From: Batrachochytrium dendrobatidis JAM81
Taxonomy: Eukaryota; Chytridiomycota; Chytridiomycetes; Rhizophydiales
Length of the DNA: 64,000 nt
Direction of reading: 5' to 3'
Assembly: GCF_000203795.2 (NCBI RefSeq)
Contig: NW_006281099.1
Location: forward strand, 918,690 to 982,689
The notes under the pieces were generated by a model. The model made no database searches, was not told the DNA's origin, and worked only from the letters and a program-made list of their open reading frames with translations. Made by a program: the position numbers and the translations under genes. Shown here piece by piece: positions 22,699 through 37,165 of the stretch (positions within the stretch are counted from its first letter, which is position 1; the number at the start of each line of letters is the position of its first letter).

Positions 22699-25600
22699 TC
22701 AATTTGAAAGTTTATTCGATCTCTCAAACCAATTCAAAGTTGTCGCAGCCAACAGAGCAGGTATTGATCTGTGTTGCTCAAGATACATTTGCACATTTTG
22801 ATGCAATGCATTGCGTGACTCATTTGTACCTCCAACAAGCTGTAATTCAATCTGTGGGTTTGTAGCAGAAGTAAAAAGCAACACGGGATCGTCAATGCTA
22901 TGAGCATACATGGATGCCACTCGTACTTGCCCATCAATCTGAATCTCTACTTTAAACCCTATACACCACAGCTGTGTCAGGTTATCTTGTAAAACAGTAT
23001 ATCAATACATTACAATCGCAATTAAATTATACCTAGTAATATGTACACTGCTTCGCGAAACTCTTGTATTTTAGTCCCAAACACCTAGACACATCAAAAA
23101 GATTAGATTGTACAAGGTACTACAACTGTTTGGCTGAATGCACAAATGACCAGTAAGGATGTATACCTCTTTAAGTCGAGTCATGCGTTTGTTACATCCA
23201 TCCAACTCCTCTTGAAGTTGATTGCATTGAATCTCCTTGGTATGCAAACTTTCGATTGGAATCATACCCGACTGTGGCTCATCAGCACAAGCAGATCGGC
23301 TTGGCATACATGCACCGCCAACCTGCTCTAATCTCATTCTCAGCTCTTTATTTTCTGCAGCCATTGCCTCATGAATTTGATTTCTGTCCAGAGCTGCTTT
23401 TGATTCTGGATTATCGGCTAGCATTACAATCTATAAATAGATCCCAGCGTGTATAACAACAAACAGGTATATGAACATGCTTTTCTATACCGCATAAAAT
23501 ATAATCAAGTTAAAATGCATAGATTGAGCTTACGCGAGTGGTAGTTGGATCATATTCTCCACGACCGATTGCATGCTGCAGCACTCCAACTTGTATCTCA
23601 AGTGAATTCACCTCAGTCTTGAGCATTTCATTGGCGTTTTTCAATGTAGCCATTTCTACACATGAAATGTAAGCCAAGTGAGGCCGGATTAAAATTGATG
23701 GTTAGTTGGTTTCATGGACATAAAAACTGTCATACTATACAACTAACCTTGATCGAGATGGAGTGTGTCATCCTGTGCATATTCGCGCTTTACATGCTGT
23801 TGCAACTGAGACTGAACAATACTTTGCGATTGAGTTTTAAGCTCTAATTCCAACATTTCATTTCGAGTCCTGTAGTCAACAATCAAAAGTTCCAAATCCG
23901 CAATTCGATGACTTTTTTGAATATCGTAAGATTTCATCATGGACTGCTCTTCTAAATCATAGCTTTTCTAACACCCACAAAGCAATGTATCGTTAGAATA
24001 AAGGGAAAATGTACAATACTACAACGTGGATTGATATGATAGTAGATAAAGAGTTGAACAAAATACAAGACACACCAGCTGTGCTTGAAGAGATGTGATT
24101 TGCTTTTGTAAAAGTTGATTTGATGCTTCAGTACGCCTAAGCACATTCGAATCCTCCTGCCGAGCAAATTTAAGCAAATCAATTTCCTTGTGCATTTCTT
24201 CAATCTAAAAGTTGTGTATTGATAGAACATCATTGAAAATTAGTGCATAGACATAAAGCAGTCATTGTGTAAATCTGGGCAAACCAACATGCCTCGTGTT
24301 CAAGCTGTTTTGTGTATGCCTTTCGAGCATGTATAGTATGTTCACCAACTTGTGTCTTCAAAGAAGCAATTTCAGTTCGCTGAGAAGATATTAACTTGGC
24401 CAAGGCGTATGGCGAATCAATACCCAAATCTGTGCCAACATCATTTATAAAACTCTGCCATCTAGCCTTTTCAGACTCCATATTGGTCAATGCAACACGC
24501 GCCTCGCTTAATTGCATGCGTACAACAGATAGTGACTCAATTTGTTGTTGTAGTGCTGTATTTTCTTCCTTGAGGCGCTCAGTGTTTTCTTGTATAGCTT
24601 TATGGAATGAAATTTGATCAGCTTGTTGAGCGACTTTTTTTTCAAGTTGACGGATATAAGTAGTTTGCTCTGTACAATTGTGATAAAAAGCAGATACGAA
24701 TTAGAAGCAGTGAATTTTTGCTAATCTGATGACAACAGGAATGAAAACCAACAAACCAGCTAATTGCTTGTAAAGAATCGCATCAGCATCTTTGTTTTCT
24801 TTCATCGATCCTATGCTTTGCTTAGTAAGATTGGATGAGTGCAATCCTGAAAGTTTTAGCTCATACTCTTTTTTCTGGATTTGAGCATCGTCAATCAGTT
24901 GCTTTTGCTCTAAAATCTATTCAATCAAAATAGAATAGAATCATTCAAGACATTCAATTAAACATTAAGCCATTTGGATGAGCAAATAGCAACACTACAG
25001 TAATTAAATTTCAGTTTTGAATACCTGTTGTTGAGCAACTTCAAGTTGCAACATCAAGGAATCGACAATGATTCGTTTCTGATCTAGCTCAGCTTTTACT
25101 GTGCTGATGTTTATTTCATTTGTATCTTTATCAAATTGCCACGATTCTTTTAATTCCCTAATTTCATCATCAAGTCTATGGATCTCTTGATTCCTTAGGC
25201 TCTAATCACCAGAAAATCATCAAGTTTAGCATACACATGCAGATGGATATACCTATATACTGGGTTTACTCACTTTAGTTTCAATCAACTCCTTTTGAAG
25301 TTTTTCAATACGTTCACTCAAATCTGTATCTCTTGAGAATAAAAAACTACGATCCGAATCCAATCTTTCATGGCGAATAGTTGCATCACTCAGCTCTGTT
25401 TCCAGCCGATCTCGGTCACGCTCAGCTTCAATCAACTTTGCCATATAAGTGGATTTGGTGCTAGCTAATAATCGTTCCAGACGTTTGATTTCCTTTTGAG
25501 AAGTTTGTGCTATGGATTGGTCTTGAATAGGTGATGCTGCTCGTTTGCGAGTGGTGGGAGAGTCCTATATTAAAGCACGTTTAGTACTTAAAAATGACTC

Positions 25601-26080
25601 GAGTATATACCAAGATATGGATCAACAGCATTTGTATTTGGTTCTATAAACACTATTTAAAATATAAGACAATGCCAATAGTAGTGTTACCGTTTTTGTA
25701 GGAGATTTGGATTGACTGACTTTAGGAGATCCTGAATCCGCCACAGCTAAAAAGTTGTAAAAGGAATTCAGAGCAGGATTGCAAGTTTCGAGTTGTACCG
25801 AGGCAGAATCAGCTTTAGACGAACTCATCATTCCAGTCGTCTGATGAGTGCCAACTGATGGTTTTACTGAATGTCTGACTCCATATCGCAAGCCAATAGG
25901 AGTTTTTGTGCCTTGACTAGCTGTGGTGCGATGAAAGAGTCCTTGAGTGTTACCAAACGAACGAGTTGCGGATGAATGAAGCAAACGACTGGATGGAGTG
26001 TGTAAATCAAACTGCTGTCTTTGAGGAGTGGTTTCTGTAAACGAATCGTTATCAATAGAAACGTTTGGTTTTCTGTCCAT
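22699..26080 (-). CDS. MAD1: Spindle assembly checkpoint protein MAD1
   Basis: Coiled-coil platform that carries MAD2 to unattached kinetochores. Starts MDRKPNVSIDNDSF at 26080, with a disordered Ser/Thr-rich head, then long coiled coils over about ten exons. The MAD2-interaction motif is visible across a splice near 23530/23430 as TRIVMLADNP, matching [RK]-hydrophobic-hydrophobic-x-hydrophobic-x-x-x-P. The RLK motif follows as MTRLKEVFGTKIQEFREAVY. The globular C-terminal domain is complete: SMYAHSIDDPVLLFTSA, NPQIELQLVGG, YLEQHRSIPALLAATTL and NWFERSNKLSN, stop 22699-22701. The RLK motif recruits BUB1. Every functional module expected is present. Confidence 0.93.
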
Positions 26081-26276
26081 GGCTCAGATCAAACTCCGTT
26101 GAGTGAAACTGGACAAAGTTGAACTCGCGTCGACTCGAGCTGTCATGGCTCGAATAATAATATTGCATCGAGTCTGCTCGCATTGCAATACATTCGTGTT
26201 CGATTCAACACATTGAAATCCAAAAAATAATAAAAATTGGGATTTCATTTGTAACGCAAAGTCATTGTTTTAATCA

Positions 26277-28093
26277 TCATCGACCCATGTTTAATCTTGG
26301 TTTCCAATCCCGAATGGGATGAGTTTCGGGTGTTGCTTGCTCATCTTCCTTCCATACTTTGATGGTCTTGTCAGCTTCGCCTGTAATCAACCGTGATCCA
26401 GATCGATCAAATGTCGAACAAAATACACCAGCTTCACTATCCAAAGATCCAGGCTGAACAGGTGATTGTGCTGTTTGAAAATTATACCCCGACTTCCAGT
26501 CCCAAAAATACATGGATCCGTTATTTGCACCTGAAAATAAAACATTGTCTTGATTACAGCTAAGCGTGTTGATGATCGCATTATGGCCTTCAAGGTTTTG
26601 AATGAAATTGCCTTGTGGGCATCTCCATTGCTTGATGTAGTCGGTGCTTCCACTTGCAAATGTAAATTCGGTTGGATTAAGTGCAAGTGCTCGCACACTT
26701 TTTTTGTGATGAGTGAGTGTTGACATGGTCTTTCCTGCTACCAAATCCCATAGACGAATGGTTGAATCTGTCGATGCTGTAATGATTTGTGGATCTGCTT
26801 CTTGACATTCAACAGCTGAAACGGTCGATGTGTGGCCAGTAAGTGCAAAAATTTGTGCCTTTGTTCTCATATCCCAAACCTAAAAAGCCAATTAAAACAT
26901 TGCTCATTTTAAAAAAGGGAATTCAATAAGACTTACACGAGCACTTGAATCACGACCACCAGTGACTAAAACATCCAGAGTAGGATGTAAAGAAAGCGTG
27001 TAAATGCCACTCAGATGGCCATGGTAGTGACGAATGACCTTGTTGTATTCTAAATCCCAGCACTTGATCTGTTTATCCTCACCAGCTGAAAACAGGTACG
27101 GATGGCGTGGTGATACTGCAACACCACGCACAGCAGAGATGTGACCAGTAAGCGAGAGCTTAAGAGTACCTGATGCTAGATCCCAGATCTTAATCATACG
27201 ATCGCCAGCACCTGTAACAAACCACTCGTTACTTGAATCCACAGTAATACAACGCACCCAGCCAGTATGTCCACTGATGACCTATTTACAACAAGATAGT
27301 ATCATTTAGTACACGGCAATAAAAATGATGGCATAAACGACTCCAGACACGTATTAAAAAGTACATGCCCGCATAAGTTTCCAAGGTGCATGCCAGGTAG
27401 GTGTAGGTATCTTGCGTCCTTGCTGTATGCGAATAAGAGCAGTGGTTCCGGTATTGGAGGATTGGGTAAACGAAGGGAGTTGTGATCGAAGTGCAACTAC
27501 ACCAGATGGTACATTGGATGAAGAAACGTTGCTAAATAGAATAAAAGTGTCAATTTATGCACGAGTTCAAGGCAATATACAAAATAAATATTTGAATCTA
27601 CTAAACTTACTTTGGACGAGTAGTAATGGAATCAATCATATCACCCACAGCAGTATCTTGATTATCAACAAGAGCACTTTGACCCGATTTAAGTTTTGGT
27701 TTAGATTGATTCTGAGAAGCAATTGCAGCTGGCAGCTCGGCTACATGACACCATTCATCCAAGATCTTTGAAGCAAGCTTAGTGCGTTGACTAAGTTAAA
27801 GTAATGATTATTATTCCAGTTTAAATTTTAGACCCAGATTCTAAATCAAATGATTACCTAGGAGGATCAATAGGGACTTGAACGACAAGAGGGTCGTTGA
27901 ATAGAGCATGAGTTCGTTTTAGATTAGCCGAGATCAGACCGAGAGCAAAAGCAGCCGATTGAGATGATTCAGGATCTACAATGTCTGTACAAACAGGATT
28001 ATTTTCCACATTATCTGCAGGATGAATAGCAACAGATGGCTTGGAAGGAGAGTGTTTTGCAGCACCAGCAGCCTTTTTTGGAGTTCTGGCCAT
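26277..28093 (-). CDS. PRP46: Splicing factor PRP46 / PLRG1 (WD40)
   Basis: WD40 subunit of the NineTeen complex needed for spliceosome activation. An N-terminal low-complexity segment ([18 protein letters not shown]) leads to [19 protein letters not shown], a PLRG1 signature before the propeller. Seven WD repeats follow: [91 protein letters not shown] and others. The C-terminal [20 protein letters not shown] ends at RPRLNMGR-type sequence, stop 26277. At least five exons; length matches the family. It is divergent from ESA1. Confidence 0.96.
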
Positions 28094-29966
<1,873 letters not shown>

Positions 29967-30209
29967 ATGGATGTCTTTACTGAACAATGGAATGTATATT
30001 TTGGCCAAGTATTTGTCTGTGGATGACAGTAGATAATGGAATGTGGCATATAGCACGACGCATAATAAACCTAATATTAATCTTTTTATTATTCACCACT
30101 GTATTCATGTAACATGGAACACGACATAGCATCGCCAATATGTTTATAAAATAAAACTGACTTTATTTCAAAGTGATAATAAATGCTCGTATGCACCAGA
30201 AATAAATGT

Positions 30210-31837
30210 CTAGGTGCGTGCAATCGATGGCCACCATAAAGGCGCAAAAGCTCGAGCACGCATTCCATTTGCCAGAATCAGAGGCTTGATTTCATTGCTG
30301 CTCAAATCTGAAGATCCAAGCATAGATTGATTCTCCAAAGGCCGTACAACAGATTCCAGTCGAACAAGTGCCAATCCAATATTATGTAGACCACCACAGT
30401 ATTTTCCAACGACTCCTTTACTACGAGTAAGTGTCGTTTCTTCAGAGGTGAGATCACCCAACTTGATATCAGACTGACTCGGCGGATGCTCCATTGTAAT
30501 GGATGTATCAAGTGAAAGCGATTTAGGCACACTATCAAAAAATCAATGGATAAGATGATGATCAAATAAGATATATACCATTCCACAAATATATCATCAT
30601 CTAAATGCCTTACGGGTCATGCTCATTGTAAAGTTGAACCGGCACGATTCTTTTACGAGTAAAACCTGTATGATATGTTCTGATTGTCAATTCCTGTCCT
30701 AGATAACATCCCTTTTGAAAATCAACTAGTCAAGCAAAATCTATCAGTGAGTACAAACTTGAACGTTTCAAGAAATCAAATCGCTAGCAACTATTCTGAT
30801 TTGGAGTTACTTACCTCCTTGAATCAATTCTAGATTGGATTCTAATGGGAGCGACTTTTCATAAAAAAAATCGGTTGGTCCTTCAGGAATACCAAGACAT
30901 ATGCGTCTGGCAACATAATCTGTAAATGGAACCTTTTTCATTTGATCTGGTAGCAGAGCTAAAATCTATATTAATACAAAAGCGTTGCTCATTGGCCTAT
31001 TTACCACAAAACTCAAAATGACGACTTACTTTGACAGGTCTTGAGTGCGATGCCTCGCATGCCCATATCTGCATTCCTAGGATCAGCACACCACATGCCG
31101 CCATCACTGTTTTTTAATTGATCACGATCCAATGATCCCCATATCTGCCAAACATCAACACTATCGCTGATATTTGTAATCTTTACTTGTTTTCGAAGTT
31201 TATATCTTTGCAAATGCTTTTCTAGCAGTGGTATAACCGTATCAGCACATTCAACCAAAAAGCTTGGACCGGTAGATTCGGGATTTTTTGGTTCACGGTA
31301 TATAAAGGCATCCATCAGCACTCGTCCCTAAATTTCAACACATTCATATGATTCGCAACACCAAGATCAAAATCAATGTGTATAGTATTGTCAGCAATAA
31401 ACCAGATCCATTTTCTGTAGATTATTGATAAACCCAACTTGGTAGATGAAATTACTCACTTGTGCATTTAGAAATGCTGCTAGCTTTAAAGAGTTTTCAG
31501 GCATGGAATCTGTAATATGGTTGGTGACCAGACCTTGCAAAAAAATCGCAGCATCCGATCCTTCCAATCTCAAAACCATCCTATTTTTCAGCAATGCATA
31601 GTGGCATTCACTTGATGGTTTTGTTGATGAGTTCAATTGATTTGTGCTACAGCTGTGGAAGCCTTGTTGGTTGGCAGTGAACATGGCCAAACATAACCGA
31701 GTGAATGCCGTGCCAGTTTGAGCAAACGATACATTAGACACACCTGTTTTGAAATGTATACTTGTGGCTAAAGCGTATCTACAAAATGGTCTTGAAGCCC
31801 CACTCACTGATGCTTGTCTAATGCAGTTCAATTTCAT
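30210..31837 (-). CDS. IBA57: Mitochondrial Fe-S assembly factor IBA57 (CAF17)
   Basis: Folate-binding-fold protein related to GcvT, which with ISCA1/2 builds [4Fe-4S] clusters in mitochondria. An N-terminal region rich in Arg, Ser and Ala ([19 protein letters not shown]) fits a presequence. The domain begins [20 protein letters not shown] and LVTNHITD, continues [18 protein letters not shown], and carries the diagnostic [20 protein letters not shown] with the invariant Cys in KGCYLGQE. This is followed by [16 protein letters not shown]-terminal extension, partly low-complexity, ends [10 protein letters not shown]. About five exons. Why the ATG at 31837: it is the only in-frame start giving a leader. 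Confidence 0.93.
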
Positions 31838-32404
31838 ATTGGTTGCAAGATTTCAGAATAAATAAATTTCCATTTTTGATGTCAAGCTCACTTGAAAGGC
31901 AATTGGATTTTTGGTTTGTAGCAATTGCGCTCGAGTCTTGTTAAATAGGAAATTCTAGATTCAGGTTTATCAAAAGATTTTCGATCGAATGTCAACCCAT
32001 GTTGAGCCAACTTACTTAATTCAACTAGTTATAGTGTTTGACTTTTTTAAATGTTTAAAAATAGTTTATCTGGGTTTTAGTTATTATCTTGAAAGTAATC
32101 GTACTCTTTGATCATATATCACATCAGTACAGAATCTAGTTTAATTTAGACTCTTGAAGTTTATTGATTAAAACCTTGGTACGTGCATGGATCCTCTACT
32201 CTTATTTCTTTTTATATCTGTAGTAACCATTGATTGAGTGAGGCTATTTCACAAGGCAGTACCATTCTTGATTGAAATCAAAGCACTAGAGCTTCTATTA
32301 ATCAGTCAAACCTAACCCATGGGTTTTGATTTAAAATAGGTTTACTTAAAATACTTTTAACCGTCTAAAGCAAGGTACCTATTTTTCCCCATTATATCTA
32401 CAAG
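31838..32404. other. Intergenic, no gene seen
   Basis: 567 bp of AT-rich sequence between the IBA57 start and the 3' end of the first G-alpha gene. I see no ORF, RNA gene or element terminus in it. Confidence 0.5.
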
Positions 32405-34222
32405 TCAGATAATCATACCAGACGTTTTGAGTTGCAGTTTTACCATGGCCTCCCTGATTGATCAAAAACGGAATAATGAGTATCAATCAATGATAGAAAT
32501 TACACGTAAAGCGTCAATAAGAGTTGTACTTACAGAACTGTCATAATAATCAGTCCCATAGCCGACGTGTCTGTACAACACGTAAAATGGCATGTGATTT
32601 CCTTTCCTGGAACTTTGTTTTGATTGTGAAACTTGTTTTCAAAGTATCTCATTGCTTTCCTTATGTCTTTGGCTAATAGGTTGCAAAAGTAGAAGGGTGG
32701 AAATTAGCAGGTGAATTTAAAAAAGTCTGTATTGAATCAGATTCAATTCAGCAATAGCTTCACCTTGGTAATCTGGAAAGTATTGTTGAATATTTGCTGT
32801 TGGAAACTTTTGAGCAAACAAATCCTTTTTGTTTAAAAACAACGTTATGGGAATATGTCTGAGAAGAGGATGGTCGCTAATTTGACCAAACAGATCTAGT
32901 GCGTCGTGCATTCTATTGATGGTTGGATCTTCTGCAAGAAACTGATCAAATGATGCCAGTGATACCACAAACACAATACTATGAACAGTGTCAAAATAGG
33001 GTGTCCATTGCTTGCGATATTTTATCTGTCCGCCCACATCATAAAAATGATAGGTGTTTTTTCCAACAGTGACAATGGTTTCAGTAATCCGCGTAGTTTG
33101 TGAACGAATCCGAATAATATCTACAGATCAAGTATGTTTTTCAAACACAAAAGTAAATCAAATGCATTTAAAAACAAATCGTTTCGAGAACTTCAATCAA
33201 AAGCTTGAGCTGTCCTACCTTCTTCTGTCGGAGTATAGTTTTCTCCCGCAATTGTCATGATCCTGGACAAAAAGCTATATATTACAATTGATGACTGGGT
33301 AAGCAAAGGGCAGCTGCACATGAATCAATCAAACTCTACAATTGACGTACTAGTCAGCTGTGTCTTGAATCTGAAGCTTGAATTTTGCCCTGTTAGCGAA
33401 TAGCTTTTGAGTATACTCATCATTCCAAATGATATTGATATGATTGGCCAATTCTAATGTAAATGGTCGAAAGACTATAGAAAGATTTCCAGTGCTTCTA
33501 GAATAACTCAATTGACTGTGTATCTTGTCGATGGATTCCTAAAGCGTGATTATCACAACGGTTAGCCGCAATGAGAAATGAATCATTCAACACATACTGA
33601 TGACAAGGACTTTCACACACAAGTCGGATAGTTATGGTGCTCAAGACTGCCACTGAATGACAGCCAAGATTCGGCAGTACAACAGATTTTAAATTTGACA
33701 AGTGCTGACAAATTTAAATCTTGACATCTATATATTGGCATAAAAGAAAATAACCCATTGAAAACATGCCACATACCATCGTGACAGCGGAGAATGTGCC
33801 ATTGTTTTCAGACGCACCACGCAAGAGCTCTGCAATAGAATCGAATATGTTGGTGGCAATACGTTCCAAGTAATCTCGCTTTTCTTCTTTTGAAAAGCCT
33901 CCTCCGTGTAGAATCTTGATTTGTCGAAGAAAGGTGGTCTTGCCGCTGTCACCACTGCCCAGCAGCAGAAGATGTGGCTCCTTTTTGGTTTTTAAATAAA
34001 GCTCCTTGTCTTTTTTGAGCTGGACTTCTATTTCTTGGCTTTCCTTTGTTGATACATGGCTGCTTTAGCCGTGATTAATGCATCAGGAATTCAGTAGAGT
34101 GAGTTTAAAACGTCTAATACAACTATAGAAATATATGGTTTTATACTATCCAGCCGCAGTGTCTCGAAAGAAATAAACTGGCCTATATAGATTTTAAATC
34201 TGGCCTATAGTGTTTACCTCAT
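32405..34222 (-). CDS. Divergent heterotrimeric G-protein alpha subunit A
   Basis: Signal-transducing GTPase coupled to membrane receptors. Exons join as MSSHVSTKESQEIEVQLKK, P-loop LLLLGSGDSGKTTFLRQIK, helical domain (ESIDKIHSQLSYSRS, WNDEYTQKLF), DTADYFLSRIMTIAGENYTP, switch I IIRIRSQTTRITE, switch II FYDVGGQIKYRKQW, LFLNKKD, HFTCCTDTSAM, and C-terminus VLEAMVKLQLKTSGMII with stop 32405-32407. The P-loop is GSGDSGKTT where canonical subunits have GAGESGKST. The first exon is modelled as only 5 nt (ATGAG, 34222-34218). If right, the N-terminus lacks the Gly2/Cys3 acylation motif usual in the family. Tandem with subunit B, 123 bp apart. Confidence 0.88.
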
Positions 34223-34345
34223 GATTCACCTTTCCAGCCCAGATGCAATAAAGGTTAAGCGTAGAAAGCAAGTTTGAAATTTTGAAAATGTATTGTTTAT
34301 TGGATTTTCAATTATGCATCTAGTTTAGTGCCAGCATTTAGATGT

Positions 34346-36591
34346 CTAGATGAAACCACTAGAGTGAAGCATTTGCGAAAGCATTGTTGTCCTATTCATG
34401 TAGGATACCAATACAAAAATACACATTTGATTTTAGCAGTGTTAAAAAATAGGCTTGACTGCAGATGGGCTATCAGGAGTAAACTTACAGTACAGTCGAA
34501 ATGATAACGTCCATAGCCTTTGTGTCTGTACAGCAAGTGATATGAGTCGAAATACGCTTATTATCCTGCTGGTTTTGCAAAATAAACTTTTTTTCAAAAT
34601 ACCGGTAGCCTTTTTTTATATCATTGCCGCCCTTATAATCTGGAAAGTATTTGTTGATGGGTGATTTTGCAATTTTGGTTGCAAAGATATCACTCTTGTT
34701 TAGCATCAAAGTCATACTGGTGTGCTTCAACAGGGGAGCATTGCAGATATTTCCAAACAAATCAAGCGCATCATGCATTCGGTTGATGGTTGAATTTTCT
34801 TGAAGTTGTTGATCATATGAGGATATCGAAACAACAAAAACAATATTGTGAACATCGTCAAAATATGGAATCCATTGTTTCCGGTACTTTTGTTGACCAC
34901 CGACATCAAAAAAGTGTACCGTGTTCTTTTCAAGCTTGATAATCGATTCTGAGACCTGGATGGTTGGAAGTCGAGTATTGAGAATGTCTAATATACAAAA
35001 CCGAGTCATAATAAATTTGTGTTCAATAATCATCTCAACTCATGGTAAAACAGTTGGATGCAATGAAGCGACTTGACCAGCATTGAAGTTGTTTGACCTT
35101 ATATTAGGATTTGGTTTTCATGCTCTTACCAGTATCCGTTGGTTTGTATGATAAAGAAGTAAACTTGACTGGATCTGCAAGAAAGCTTGGTTAAAATGAT
35201 ACATTGGACAATCGAGTTAGATCTAATGGCAAACAGCATTTTTGTTGCAAATATGTCCTCATTTAGATCATATTGCTTACTATGGCGCAGTATCTTGAAT
35301 TGTAGTTGTGCTGTAAAAAGCACCCTTAATATCTTCATCGGCCCATAATTTCTGAATAATCTGTGCAATATCTGCAGTGAGAGGCTTTTGGAGTACTTCT
35401 TCGGGGGATGTTTGAAAATAATTGCGCAATAGATCAATATTGGTCTAGATTTCGATTGGATATGCGTCAGTATAAACGATCTCAGTATAATACAGCTGTA
35501 TTCACGTAAAATGAACCACTGAATAAGAATGCTAAAGTGTATAATAAACGGCCAGTTTATGAAATGGTAGAATGTTTAAAGCAGCGTCCACATTACAGTT
35601 TCAGTACATCTACATCCTTTACATCTGTTCCATCTTCAACCTCCTTTCCTGCAAACCAAACATTGGATGACTGACATGGAAACATAGTTGCATTCCCGGA
35701 ACGTCCAATCTGTTTTTTTGAGCTAGAGCGCAAGCACATCTGCAAGTTTTTGGCATACAGATACGAGTGATTGACAACAGTAGAGCCCAATATCTAGATT
35801 TCAAACTTGGCGATCGTGCAATGTATGGTTATGCCAAATGAGGAAAAGGAACAACCCCAATTCAAAACCAGTTGGATTGTGTATTTATGATGGGTGTTGT
35901 GTTTGGAAGAATCGAGAATTTCAATTTATAATAGAAGAGCGCAATAAAGATTCAACCATTGCATATTCCAAAGTAAAATAAATACAAGTGTTCCATTTTA
36001 CATGAATATGGGTGTAATATAGGGATGTGTGAGAATACCATATGTCAATACACTGAAATAGTGTAGTTGTGGTCAAATAAAAAGCACATGAATCTGGCAC
36101 GGTATCACCATCTGTGGAAGCAATGTCAATTCCAGCCAACACCAGTTTTAAAAGCGTCACTTACCTTGGTTGTGATATTTTTCACTGAGATATTCTTGAT
36201 GTGCAGCAAGGCAAGAATAGCCAGCATCGAGTCGACAATATTATCGCATATTTTTTCGTTGTAAGACTGGCGCTCTTGGTCGCAATATCCTCCAGCATGC
36301 AGAATTTTGAGCTGCTTCATTAAAGTTGTCTTGCCACTGTCCCCACTGCCCAAAACAAGCACTCTAGGTTCTAGCATAATCTTATCTCGGAGTATTTTTT
36401 CTTGCAAAAGATACTGATCAATCTGCTTTGAGTGCATTTGCTCGAGAGCAGCAGCACTAGATATTGGAAAATGATACCAGTGAGCTACCCAGTCGCTAGC
36501 TTAGCGATTAAACCCCCGTACGCAGCCATAAGATTCAAACCATACTATTACATTCATCAACTCAATGTTACCTAGTGGAGTTGGCTCTCAT
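34346..36591 (-). CDS. Divergent heterotrimeric G-protein alpha subunit B
   Basis: Paralogue of the downstream subunit A, same strand. Exon 1 (36591-36572) encodes MRANSTS. The next has LEQMHSKQIDQYLLQEK and P-loop VLVLGSGDSGKTTLMKQLK. Then come a 720-nt intron holding a MITE (35445-36164), the helical exon NIDLLRNYFQTSPEEVL to IQDTAPYFLADPVKF, switch I DILNTRLPTIQVSES, switch II FFDVGGQQKYRKQW, LMLNKSD, HITCCTDTKAM, and the C-terminus VLTTMLSQMLHSSGFI, stop 34346-34348. Switch I keeps the catalytic Arg and a Thr but loses the usual TTGI. The NKSD guanine box and GSGDSGKTT loop are also non-canonical. No N-terminal Gly2/Cys3 is seen. The C-terminus, which sets receptor choice, differs from A. 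Confidence 0.88.
35493..36014. mobile_element. MITE-like element, copy 4, in G-alpha B intron
   Basis: 522 bp with terminal inverted repeats: left CAGCTGTATTCACGTAAAAT; right, reverse-complemented, CACCCATATTCATGTAAAAT. It is flanked on both sides by TAATA, a possible target-site duplication. It fills most of the 720-nt second intron of G-alpha B. Both the donor and acceptor of the host intron remain intact. Confidence 0.75.
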
Positions 36592-36624
36592 CTGATTTTT
36601 AATTATCACGGGCAAGTCGATTTA

Positions 36625-37165
36625 CAACCGTATTTACGTAAAATAAAATACTTTTATATTTATTCTAAAGTGATTGCCTTTATTTTGTCTCGAAATAAAC
36701 AATGATTAAATATCCGTGTGCTTTTCTATTGAAGATTGACTGCTTCAGTTGACACTCGACTCTTCAAACACAGCATGCATCATATGATGCATACACAATC
36801 AAAACATAGTTATAAACTGATATTGTTCTCTTTCGAGTTATACATTGTACGATCGACAGGTTTGAAACTAGGTTCGTTCATTGAAATCTAGACATTGGAT
36901 CTGGTTGTTTTTAGCCCAACTCTACAGATTTGTTTTTATTGTATTCTAAAACTCGTACGTTCGCGTTCTAGTTCAAGAAACCAAAGATTACACATTTCAA
37001 ACATGCAACCGTTGCTTCCATGTAAACCATCCAATGCTTACTTGCAATATTCGGTATGTAGGAAAAAAGAGTTGAAGAGATGCAAGATGGATTGTAACAA
37101 ACATGTGAGTACTGCTTTAAACATTCGCTTAGTTCTTAGTGTTTCATTTCACGTGAATACGACTC
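36625..37165. mobile_element. MITE-like element, copy 5, upstream of G-alpha B
   Basis: About 540 bp with family ends: left caaccgtatttacgtaaaat and right, reverse-complemented, gagtcgtattcacgtgaaat. The inner end is 34 bp upstream of the modelled G-alpha B start codon. The interior carries cattttgtctcg-like and taaacaatgattaaatatcc blocks resembling copy 1. No protein-coding capacity. Confidence 0.7.

Noticed and set aside
33262..35340. Apparent stop codons at one splice join in both G-alpha genes (TA|GT donors followed by A or G)
   Set aside because: Alternative acceptors restore Tyr in both: one ending tatatag gives DYFLSRIMTIAG in A, and one ending aaccaag gives PYFLADPVKF in B. Both genes then read through in phase.
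36480..36560. Possible tRNA-like segment with ggtttgaatc on the minus strand
   Set aside because: No acceptor stem or anticodon arm could be paired. The stretch is the first intron of G-alpha B.
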